Of a stretch of 29,747 bases of DNA, positions 22,934-29,742 are shown in pieces. Under the pieces are notes generated by a model. That model was not told where the DNA came from and did not search any database. It saw only the letters and a program-made list of their open reading frames with translations. Each line of letters begins with the position of its first letter. Position 1 is the first letter of the stretch. The translations under genes and the position numbers were made by a program. The DNA is taken from IMG/VR virus record IMGVR_UViG_3300000563_000012, positions 1-29,747 of that record, one strand, 5' to 3'. The stretch comes from a virus.

Positions 22934-24592
22934 ATGAAAAGAAATAAACTCGACATTAAAAAGGTTATTAAAAAGAAAATTGAAAATAATTATAAAAATA
23001 ATAATTACATAAATAAAAGAAAAGTGTCAAAAAAAAATGATGAGAGAAGAATGGGTGTTGGTAATGTAATTAAAAATAATGTAATTAAAAATAATGTAAT
23101 TAAAAATAATGTAATTAAAAATAATGTAATTAAAAATAATGTAAATTATTCTAGAATTACAAAATCACCTAAAATTGGAATATTAATTGTAAATTACAAC
23201 AATTTAGAATATACTAAAAATTGTGTTAACGACATAATTAATCAAATTAATCAAAATTTTATTTTATATGTTGTTGATCAAAATTCTAATGAAAAAGACA
23301 CTGATAAATATTTAAATAATTTAGATGGTAAATATGATAATATTAAAATAGTTAAAAACAATGAAAATGTTCCATTAAATTGGGTTTGGAATAATTTTTA
23401 TGAAATTTGTGATTTAGAGTATTTATGTTTTTTAAATAACGACATTAGACTTACTAATAATTTTATTGATGACACACACAGCACATTTAAATTAGAACCT
23501 TCGGTGGGTGCTATTATACACGTTACAAATAATTTAAATTATATTAAAACGGAACATAAATTAAAATATGAAATATTAACACCTCCCTTATATCAAGGAT
23601 GGGATTTTACATTAAAGAGATGTTGTTATAAAAAAATTCCAACAAATTTAAAAATTTTTGGTGGTGATGATTATCTTTTTGCTAATTTAATAAATAATAA
23701 TAATAATGTTGCATTAATATATAGTTCACCCATTATACATTATAAAGAAAGAACTAGGATAAAAATAACTAATATAAGTGATATACAAAAAAACGATGCA
23801 AAAAACTATTGGGATGAAATAAAAAAAGATAAATTAAAACAAATTGGTTCAACAGTTCCAACAAAATGTAATAAATATCCTTCAAATAACATTAAACTAT
23901 TACAAAACAAAAATTGTATATATACTGCGAGTATTGGTGATTATGATATACTTCATACATCTAATTGTGGAAAACTGGATAATTGGGATTATATATGTTT
24001 TACTGATAATAAAAATTTAAAATCTGATTTTTGGAAAATTATTTATGTTGAAAATCAACATAATAATTCATTAAATAATATTAAATTAGCGAGGTATTAT
24101 AAAACAAATCCATTTAAATTTTTATCATCATATGAAAATATTATTTGGAAAGATTCAAGAATTTCAATAAATTCTAATTTAAATAATTACTTATTATTAT
24201 TGAAGGATAATGATATGTTTTTTATGAAACACTATTGTTGTAATAGTATATTAATAGAATTTGATAATGTATTATCAGGTCGTTTAGAAACAGAAGAAAT
24301 GATAAATAAAATAAAATTAAAATATTGTAATGATAATTATCATTATGATAATGGATTGTTTGCAACTGGTATTTTAATGTATAAAAATAATATTAGAGTT
24401 CGTAAATTATTTAAAAACTGGTGGAATGAAATTAATGAAAATTCTCATAGAGACCAATTATCATTAAATTATGTTCTTTTTAAAAACCCTAATATTAAAT
24501 ACAGTTCTGATAAACAATTAAAAATATTATCACATAGTAATATGTCGTATTTTAAAGTAAATAATAGAACTAAAAAAAGATATGTATGTTAA
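22934..24592 (+). CDS. Two-domain glycosyltransferase: family 2-type domain plus DUF616/TOD1-type domain, with VIKNN repeat
   Basis: A 552-residue protein in three parts. Residues 1-75 are very basic and Asn-rich and contain five tandem VIKNN units. Residues about 80-300 are a family 2 GT-A domain (KIGILIVNYNNLEYTKNCVN; CFLNNDIRL as the acidic motif; GGDDYLFANLI). From about 328 (IYTASIGDYDILHTSNC), with DYICFTDN, NNIKLARYYKTNPFKFL, NIIWKDSRISI and HRDQLSLNYVLFK, it has the layout of the DUF616/TOD1-MUCI70 glycosyltransferase-like family. It starts 5 nt after the previous gene and overlaps the next by 7 nt. A second dual-enzyme protein next to the first suggests an ordered glycan-building pathway. 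Confidence 0.8.
   Translation: MKRNKLDIKKVIKKKIENNYKNNNYINKRKVSKKNDERRMGVGNVIKNNVIKNNVIKNNVIKNNVIKNNVNYSRITKSPKIGILIVNYNNLEYTKNCVNDIINQINQNFILYVVDQNSNEKDTDKYLNNLDGKYDNIKIVKNNENVPLNWVWNNFYEICDLEYLCFLNNDIRLTNNFIDDTHSTFKLEPSVGAIIHVTNNLNYIKTEHKLKYEILTPPLYQGWDFTLKRCCYKKIPTNLKIFGGDDYLFANLINNNNNVALIYSSPIIHYKERTRIKITNISDIQKNDAKNYWDEIKKDKLKQIGSTVPTKCNKYPSNNIKLLQNKNCIYTASIGDYDILHTSNCGKLDNWDYICFTDNKNLKSDFWKIIYVENQHNNSLNNIKLARYYKTNPFKFLSSYENIIWKDSRISINSNLNNYLLLLKDNDMFFMKHYCCNSILIEFDNVLSGRLETEEMINKIKLKYCNDNYHYDNGLFATGILMYKNNIRVRKLFKNWWNEINENSHRDQLSLNYVLFKNPNIKYSSDKQLKILSHSNMSYFKVNNRTKKRYVC
23066..23140 (+). repeat. 15-bp tandem repeat, five perfect copies, in the glycosyltransferase N-terminus
   Basis: The unit GTAATTAAAAATAAT occurs five times in a row with no mismatch (75 bp). 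The period is five codons and each unit encodes Val-Ile-Lys-Asn-Asn in frame. Copy number is likely to vary by slippage without breaking the frame. Confidence 0.95.
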
Positions 24593-25326
24593 AAAATGAA
24601 AACATTTATTACAAAAAAGATTTTAATTATTTTTTAAATAAAATAAAAAATAATGAGCACTTCAGATATTCAAGATTTAATGATGGTGAGTTAGTTGCAG
24701 TAATTGGTTCAACACCTAAAGGTGCTAATTGTGATGGACATCAGTATTTTCCTGAAATGGGAAAGAAATTAAAAGATGTTTTATTAAATTATAAAAATTC
24801 AGAAGATTATGTTTTAGAATCTTTTGATCATTGGTATAATAATTCTCTTGATATAAAAAAGATATTACATGATTTAAAAACAAAAAATCCAGAATTAGAA
24901 TTTTTGAATACTGATTTTATTAGAATTGCACATGAACAAGAACCTGAAAATTTTATAAAATTTTTGGAAATTTTGAAAACAAAAAAAATGGTAATTGTTG
25001 GTCCGTCATATTTAAAAAAACTAGATAAATATTTTAATTTTAGGTATGTAGAAGTTCCTCAAAAGAACTGTTATTTGAATATAAATAGAATTGTTGAAGA
25101 TATGAAAAAAATATCAGATATTGAAAATGATGTGTTTTTTTTATTATCTGCAAGTATGCCAGCAAATATAATAATTGATATGTTTGATGATGGAAGAAAT
25201 ACTTACTTAGATTGGGGAAGTGTTTGGGATACATTTTTTATATCACCAGAATTTAGATTTATACGTAAAAGATCATCAAGTAATAAAGTTAATATAATTG
25301 AAAAATATAAAAATTATTGGATATGA
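24586..25326 (+). CDS. GT-D-type glycosyltransferase-like protein (DxE motif)
   Basis: A 246-residue protein. FRYSRFNDGELVAVIG at residues 26-41 matches the RFGDGE signature of the GT-D fold (DUF1792-type), where the D-x-E (here Asp33-Gly34-Glu35) coordinates the nucleotide-sugar metal. The C-terminal half has KKMVIVGPSYLKKLDKYF and ASMPANIIIDMFDDGRNTYL, then DWGSVWD, in the places where GT-D proteins carry their second nucleotide-binding strand and an 'IDIG' motif. It overlaps the preceding gene by 7 nt. GT-D enzymes are known mainly from bacterial adhesin glycosylation, so protein glycosylation is one possibility. Fold assignment rests on motif pattern only. Confidence 0.7.
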   Translation: MLKNENIYYKKDFNYFLNKIKNNEHFRYSRFNDGELVAVIGSTPKGANCDGHQYFPEMGKKLKDVLLNYKNSEDYVLESFDHWYNNSLDIKKILHDLKTKNPELEFLNTDFIRIAHEQEPENFIKFLEILKTKKMVIVGPSYLKKLDKYFNFRYVEVPQKNCYLNINRIVEDMKKISDIENDVFFLLSASMPANIIIDMFDDGRNTYLDWGSVWDTFFISPEFRFIRKRSSSNKVNIIEKYKNYWI

Positions 25327-25982
25327 AAAAATTAGATAGTTTATGTATGCTAGTTCATACTTGTGATAAATATAATTTTTGTTGGGAAGGATGGTATTTA
25401 TCGTTTTTAAAAAATTGGAATAATGAAAAAATTAAAGTATTTTTTGTTAATGAAGAAAAAAATATTTTTTATGAAAACATAAAACAAATAAAAACGGGGT
25501 TTGGTGAATGGTCAGATAGGTTGATATTTGCATTAAATAAAATTAATTATGAAAATATATTATATATTCAAGAAGATATGTGGTTTAATAAAAAAATTGA
25601 TATTAATTCATATTTTTTTGATTTTATTGAATATGAAATGGATGCATTAAGATTATTAAATGGAGTTTATGGAAATTCAAGACACTATCAATTTGAAGAT
25701 AATGTTTATAATAATAAATATTTAAAATTTCATAAAAATAGTCAATATTTAATTTCTCATCAACCATCGATATGGAAAAAAAATTTTTTTTTAGAAAATT
25801 TAGAAATTGGTGAAAATCCTTGGAATAACGAAATTAATGGAACGAATAGAATAATACGAAATAAAAAAAAACATTCCATTTATTCGGTAATTGGTTTAGA
25901 GGAATGGTATAATCATGTAGTTAGGAAAGGTAATTTAACTAACAACGGAAAGAAAATATTAAAAAAATTAAAAGAAAATTGA
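25323..25982 (+). CDS. Glycosyltransferase-like protein (GT-A-type, unclassified)
   Basis: A 219-residue protein if begun at the ATG at 25323, which overlaps the upstream stop as ATGA. A TTG six nt earlier is in frame but less likely. The start LDSLCMLVHTCDKYNFCWEG, the FGEWSDRLIFAL segment and YIQEDMWF (82-88, with an acidic DxD-like ED) follow the plan of small GT-A enzymes: a first beta strand, a nucleotide-proximal helix and a metal-binding acidic turn. The C-terminal part has RLLNGVYGNSRHYQ and HQPSIWKKNFFLENL, plausible acceptor-side elements. It is coupled to both neighbours (4-nt overlaps). Identity as a glycosyltransferase is moderate; substrates are unknown. Confidence 0.65.
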   Translation: MKKLDSLCMLVHTCDKYNFCWEGWYLSFLKNWNNEKIKVFFVNEEKNIFYENIKQIKTGFGEWSDRLIFALNKINYENILYIQEDMWFNKKIDINSYFFDFIEYEMDALRLLNGVYGNSRHYQFEDNVYNNKYLKFHKNSQYLISHQPSIWKKNFFLENLEIGENPWNNEINGTNRIIRNKKKHSIYSVIGLEEWYNHVVRKGNLTNNGKKILKKLKEN

Positions 25983-26515
25983 TAGTTTTTACGAAAAATT
26001 TTAAAGGTATTGACTCAATAATTAATTTATTTAATAAAGATGATCTTATTTTTGTTGAGATTGGTGTATATGCGGGAGATGCATCTTTAAGATTTTTAAA
26101 ATCTAATAAAATAAAAAAATATTATGCTATTGATCCTTGGATGAATAATTATGATTCTAATGATTCTCTCTCAAAAAGAGAAAATATGGGTGAAGCTGAA
26201 TTATCTTTTGATAAAAAAACAAAAAAATATTTTAATAGAATTGTTAAATTAAAATTAAAATCCGATAATGCGGTTAAATTTATTGAAGAAAAAATAGATG
26301 GTATATATATTGATGGCTTGCATTCATATGAAGGAGTGAAACATGATATACAAAATTATTATCCATTAATTAAGGATGGTGGTATTATTTCTGGTCATGA
26401 TTATAATAATACTTGGTCAGGTGTAATTAGAGCAGTAAATGAAGTATTAGGGAAACCCGATTATGTTTTTGATGATAGTAATTGGGTTGTAATAAAAAAA
26501 CGGCAGATAAATTAG
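25979..26515 (+). CDS. Class I SAM-dependent methyltransferase (Methyltransf_24-like), TTG start
   Basis: A 178-residue protein. The SAM-binding motif I is FVEIGVYAGDAS (25-36), the acidic strand-2 residue is in YAIDPW (49-54), and the YIDGLHSYEGVKHDIQNYYP and GGIISGHDY segments are characteristic of the Methyltransf_24 type. No ATG lies upstream of motif I, so the start is most likely the TTG at 25979, which overlaps the previous stop (TTGA) and would depend on translational coupling. In a glycosyltransferase cluster such enzymes often O-methylate sugars, for instance to cap a chain; that is inference. It resembles the next gene. Confidence 0.8.
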   Translation: MIVFTKNFKGIDSIINLFNKDDLIFVEIGVYAGDASLRFLKSNKIKKYYAIDPWMNNYDSNDSLSKRENMGEAELSFDKKTKKYFNRIVKLKLKSDNAVKFIEEKIDGIYIDGLHSYEGVKHDIQNYYPLIKDGGIISGHDYNNTWSGVIRAVNEVLGKPDYVFDDSNWVVIKKRQIN

Positions 26516-26521
26516 TGTAAT

Positions 26522-27130
26522 ATGAATAGAACGACAATAATAAATTCAATAATTTCTAAATATAAATTCAAATCATATCTGGAAATAGGCGTTAGAGACC
26601 CAAGAGAGAATTTTAATGAAATAAAATGTGATTTTAAGCATGGTGTTGATCCTGCACCAATAAAACCCGTTAAATTTAAGATGATAAGTGATGAATTTTT
26701 TAAAAATCACGTTAATAATCAAAAATATGATGTTATATTTGTAGATGGTTTGCATACTGCCGAGCAGTCATATAAAGATGTTAAAAATTCAATAAATTGT
26801 CTTACAGATCAAGGTTTCATTGTAATGCATGATTGTAATCCACCAACAGAATATCATACAAGAAGTTATGATGAATATTTAAAAACAAGAGGGCAATGGA
26901 ATGGTGATGTTTTTAAAGCATTTATTAAATTAAAAAAGGAATTAAAGGGTTGGAATTGTTTTGTAATTGACGAAGATTTTGGGTGTGGGGTAATAACAAA
27001 AAATGAATTAAAAAATGATTTTTTTTCATTAGAAACAATACCAAATAATATTACTTGGGAATATTTTAATAAAAACAGAAAAATTTTATTGGATTTAATT
27101 ACTTATAATGATTTTATAAAAATTATTTAA
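26522..27130 (+). CDS. Class I SAM-dependent methyltransferase (Methyltransf_24-like), second copy
   Basis: A 202-residue protein with the same motif order as its upstream neighbour: SYLEIGVRDPRENF (18-31; motif I, though the usual Gly after GV is replaced), HGVDP (40-44), DVIFVDGLHTAEQSYKDV (70-87) and GFIVMHDCNPP (98-108). The shared DGLH motif and gene adjacency suggest an old duplication with divergence. The longer C-terminus (WNGDVFKAFIKLKKEL and CGVITK) may bind the acceptor. Starts 6 nt after the previous stop. It is the last gene of the glycosylation island. Confidence 0.8.
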   Translation: MNRTTIINSIISKYKFKSYLEIGVRDPRENFNEIKCDFKHGVDPAPIKPVKFKMISDEFFKNHVNNQKYDVIFVDGLHTAEQSYKDVKNSINCLTDQGFIVMHDCNPPTEYHTRSYDEYLKTRGQWNGDVFKAFIKLKKELKGWNCFVIDEDFGCGVITKNELKNDFFSLETIPNNITWEYFNKNRKILLDLITYNDFIKII

Positions 27131-27173
27131 TTTTTATGAGTTTTATTTTTACATGTATTAAAAATATAATTGA

Positions 27174-27827
27174 ATGTTGATTGAAATGAAACTAGCAAAC
27201 ATTATCTTTGAAAATGAGTTAATAAATCATACAAAAGTAGATTATGTTAATTATTATAACGAACCACAATTATATGATGATATAGATAAAACACTTCCAA
27301 CTCTTTATGTTGGTTGGAATTTCATGAAAAAATCTAATCCAAATAATCAAATAATTCAAAATGCTGATATATTAAAAGAAAGAATAATTAAAAATTATTT
27401 ATATTTTACATTTAGTTTTGATGAAAGTAAAAGTACTCATGTAAAAGGAGTTGATAAATTTATAAAAAAAGCTCCTGAACTCTATTTTAATCCAAAATAT
27501 AAATATATTAATAATGATCCTGTTTTTCTTCAAATACACAATATAGATGATTTATTTAATAAAATTCCAAAAGAAATTGATAGTTATTATTTATTAAAGA
27601 ATGATATGTTATATATTCTATGTGGAAAAGAGATTTTTGGTTTAGATTTGAAAATGTATAATTATTTTCAATTTAATGTTGAAAAAATTAAAAATGAGAT
27701 AAATAATAGAGCATCTATAAAGTTCAATGATCTTGATGGTAATTTATATGCCAAATATTATAAAAAATTTCCAGACTTTTCTTATCTTAAAAGATATTTA
27801 GTTGTTTTATTGACAAATAACGAATAA
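27174..27827 (+). CDS. Unknown protein after the glycosylation island
   Basis: A 217-residue protein (ATG at 27174; a second ATG four codons later could also serve). It has mixed alpha/beta character, rich in Asn, Lys and Tyr: NYYNEPQLYDDIDKTLPTLY, then VGWNFMKKSNPN near residues 45-60, and FQFNVEKIKNEINNRASIKF late. I recognise no family, signal peptide or membrane span. It is separated from the methyltransferase by 43 nt and from the late-type motif of the next unit by 26 nt, so it may close the preceding transcript. No promoter of either class is visible just before it. Confidence 0.65.
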   Translation: MLIEMKLANIIFENELINHTKVDYVNYYNEPQLYDDIDKTLPTLYVGWNFMKKSNPNNQIIQNADILKERIIKNYLYFTFSFDESKSTHVKGVDKFIKKAPELYFNPKYKYINNDPVFLQIHNIDDLFNKIPKEIDSYYLLKNDMLYILCGKEIFGLDLKMYNYFQFNVEKIKNEINNRASIKFNDLDGNLYAKYYKKFPDFSYLKRYLVVLLTNNE

Positions 27828-27853
27828 TTAACTTAATTTTTATTAATCTTTTC

Positions 27854-27863
27854 AGTATTTATA
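27854..27863 (+). promoter_or_regulatory. Late-promoter-like motif AGTATTTATA before the small gene at 27880
   Basis: CAGTATTTATATAAAAAAAT ends 16 nt before the ATG. The following ATAAGTACT can pair with the motif in RNA (with one G-U). It restarts a late-type unit after the glycosylation island. Confidence 0.6.
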
Positions 27864-27879
27864 TAAAAAAATAAGTACT

Positions 27880-28077
27880 ATGAAAAAAGATAAAGATTTC
27901 GAAAAAGCTATTAACAGTTTTATTGATGATTCAGAGGAATTAGAAGAAAATGAACAATTAAACGAAAAGAAAAATAATAAAAAAATTGTTCTTGATGAAA
28001 GAGAAGGATTAATTGAAAGAGTTGATCGTGTTTACGTAACCAATGATGGTCGTCAATTATTAAGAGAACGTTATTAA
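27880..28077 (+). CDS. Small charged protein, function unknown
   Basis: A 65-residue protein, acidic in the first half (FIDDSEELEENEQLNEKK) and basic at the end (VTNDGRQLLRERY). It resembles a small virion or assembly-associated protein only in context: it is the first gene after a late-type motif and is followed 12 nt later by a larger acidic protein gene. No family is recognised. Confidence 0.65.
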   Translation: MKKDKDFEKAINSFIDDSEELEENEQLNEKKNNKKIVLDEREGLIERVDRVYVTNDGRQLLRERY

Positions 28078-28089
28078 ATAAAAAATGTT

Positions 28090-28869
28090 ATGGAAGAAAA
28101 CAAAAAATTACTTTCTGAAGAACATCTTAGAAAGATATGGCATCGTAGTAACTATAAGATAAATGAAAGTCCTCGTTATCGTAAATTAGTTAATGATAGT
28201 GAAGAATTTGATAAAGTACCTTATATGACACAAGATGGTCAACCAGTACCACAAGGTCCATCACATTCAAATGTTTTTAACGAAGCAGGTGAACAGGAAG
28301 ATGCTGTTTTAGCACAACAAAAAGACATTAGAGAACCAAGCAATAGAGATCCAATTTTTTATGAAGATAAGGAAGAAGTTGAATCCCCAGAAAAAGAGGA
28401 TTCTCCTGAACCCGAAGAAATTCCTGATGCACCTACACCAGCATTTGATAAAGAAGAAAGAGAAGAAGAAGACGTAACAACTGTACCAGAAGTAGAACCT
28501 GAAGTTGATGAGATTCAAAATGAAATTATTAAACACAATACAGAAGCAATGAAATCAATTCATAATGAATTGAAAGGTTTAAATAATACTGTTTCATCTT
28601 TAAATTCAAAAATTAAAGAATTAAATACAGATGTTGAAGAAGTTCGTGAACCAACCAATGCTGAAAAATTGATAGATAAGAAAGATACATCATATCCATA
28701 TTATTTTAATTTAAATGATTTTTGGAAAAATAACTGGTTTGATGAGAATAATAATGCTGATGAAAATGGAATAAGAGAATTACCAGATGGATCTTATGTT
28801 GCTGATTTTGATGATTTACCACAAAAATCAAAAATTGATATTGATAATAGTTTTTATAAAATAACATAA
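28090..28869 (+). CDS. Acidic Pro/Glu-rich protein with a coiled coil, probable structural or scaffold-type
   Basis: A 259-residue protein. The N-terminus (LLSEEHLRKIWHRSNYKINE) is basic, residues about 90-140 are an acidic Pro/Glu linker (PEKEDSPEPEEIPDAPTPAF), residues about 145-185 form a coiled coil (NTEAMKSIHNELKGLNNTVS) and the C-terminal ~60 residues are folded-looking (YPYYFNLNDFWKNNWFDENN, then GIRELPDGSYVADFDDLPQK). No family is recognised. Such a linker plus coiled coil is seen in scaffold-like or neck-type proteins, which is only suggestive. It is probably co-transcribed with the flanking small genes (gaps of 12 and 4 nt). Confidence 0.65.
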   Translation: MEENKKLLSEEHLRKIWHRSNYKINESPRYRKLVNDSEEFDKVPYMTQDGQPVPQGPSHSNVFNEAGEQEDAVLAQQKDIREPSNRDPIFYEDKEEVESPEKEDSPEPEEIPDAPTPAFDKEEREEEDVTTVPEVEPEVDEIQNEIIKHNTEAMKSIHNELKGLNNTVSSLNSKIKELNTDVEEVREPTNAEKLIDKKDTSYPYYFNLNDFWKNNWFDENNNADENGIRELPDGSYVADFDDLPQKSKIDIDNSFYKIT

Positions 28870-28873
28870 AAAA

Positions 28874-29296
28874 ATGGAAAAACAACACAACACAAAAAAA
28901 AGATTATTTGAAATATTTGAGAAGGTAAATAAAATCAACCTTAATGAATGGTATCATGACGAATATTATGATAAACCTAAACAACTCAAAGGTATTGGTG
29001 GGTTTGGTAATATTGATTGGAAAATATTACACGAACAGTTAATGGTAAATACCGATGTCGGTGATTTTACTGATTATGATGGTATGTTGAGTCATGATGA
29101 ATTAAAACATTTAGAAGCATTCGATTTATTAGCAATTAATGGTGCGTTTCCTGTTATTGATAATGAACAATATAGGGAATATAATACGTTTAAATCAAAA
29201 GCGTTGGAAATATGGAATAAAGAAACCCCGATTCAAACACAATCAAATGATAGTGAATCACCATTTTTAAGAGGTAATGAACCTTCAAATATATAA
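28874..29296 (+). CDS. Small protein with N-terminal RLFE-x4-VN tag, function unknown
   Basis: A 140-residue protein. Its start KKRLFEIFEKVNKINLNEWY is closely like that of the next gene (KERLFEMLKRVNRLNEE). The rest (YYDKPKQLKGIGGFGNIDWK, MLSHDELKHLEAFDLLAING) has no family I know and ends in a Ser/Gln-rich tail. The shared amphipathic N-terminus in two otherwise unlike proteins looks like a targeting or cleavable tag, comparable in idea to the capsid-targeting sequences of T4 internal proteins. Starts 4 nt after the upstream stop and ends 2 nt before the metallopeptidase ATG. Confidence 0.65.
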   Translation: MEKQHNTKKRLFEIFEKVNKINLNEWYHDEYYDKPKQLKGIGGFGNIDWKILHEQLMVNTDVGDFTDYDGMLSHDELKHLEAFDLLAINGAFPVIDNEQYREYNTFKSKALEIWNKETPIQTQSNDSESPFLRGNEPSNI

Positions 29297-29298
29297 TT

Positions 29299-29742
29299 AT
29301 GAGAATTTCGCATCCATATGGTTCAAAGGAAAGACTTTTTGAAATGTTGAAAAGGGTTAATCGTCTTAATGAGGAAATTCTTCCAAAAGAGAAGAAGAAT
29401 GAGGTGATTAATAATTTTATTGAGTTCGTGAAAAAAGAAATTGGAATGAATGACGTTCCCGAAATAGAAATATCATATGACAATAAGATCGCACAAGACA
29501 TGCGTTCATTTGGTAAATATACACCAGAAAATAATGAACTATTAATTGTTGCTACAAATAGGAATTTAGCTGATATATTAAGAACTATAGCACATGAATT
29601 GATTCATCATAAACAATTTTCAGATGGTAAAATTACACATAATTCCAATGATACTGGAAGTGATGTAGAAAATGAAGCAAATTCATTAGCAGGTATTATT
29701 ATGAGGAAATTTGCAAAATTAAAACCAATAATTTTTGAATAA
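29299..29742 (+). CDS. Zinc metallopeptidase (HExxH) with N-terminal RLFE-x4-VN tag
   Basis: A 147-residue protein. After a tag-like N-terminus (KERLFEMLKRVNRLNEE) the catalytic core has IAHELIHHKQ (H99-E100-x-x-H103) and, about 20 residues later, DVENEANSLAGIIMRKF, whose Glu124 or Glu126 would be the third zinc ligand in the style of gluzincins such as ImmA/IrrE-type peptidases. So a zinc-dependent endopeptidase is likely. The small size and the tag shared with the upstream gene suggest a virion-associated or injected peptidase, or a maturation factor; this is inference. The complete stop is at 29740-29742. Confidence 0.75.
   Translation: MRISHPYGSKERLFEMLKRVNRLNEEILPKEKKNEVINNFIEFVKKEIGMNDVPEIEISYDNKIAQDMRSFGKYTPENNELLIVATNRNLADILRTIAHELIHHKQFSDGKITHNSNDTGSDVENEANSLAGIIMRKFAKLKPIIFE

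Noticed and set aside
4477-23058. Shared RRMGV string in the small charged protein (end) and the VIKNN glycosyltransferase (near 23046)
   Set aside because: Only five residues in basic, low-complexity surroundings; likely coincidence.
23066-23140. CRISPR-like array
   Set aside because: The units are contiguous with no spacers and encode an in-frame pentapeptide.
28309-28536. 75-codon minus-strand frame rich in Phe and Trp
   Set aside because: It is the complement of a Glu/Pro-rich coding segment and is not supported by neighbours.
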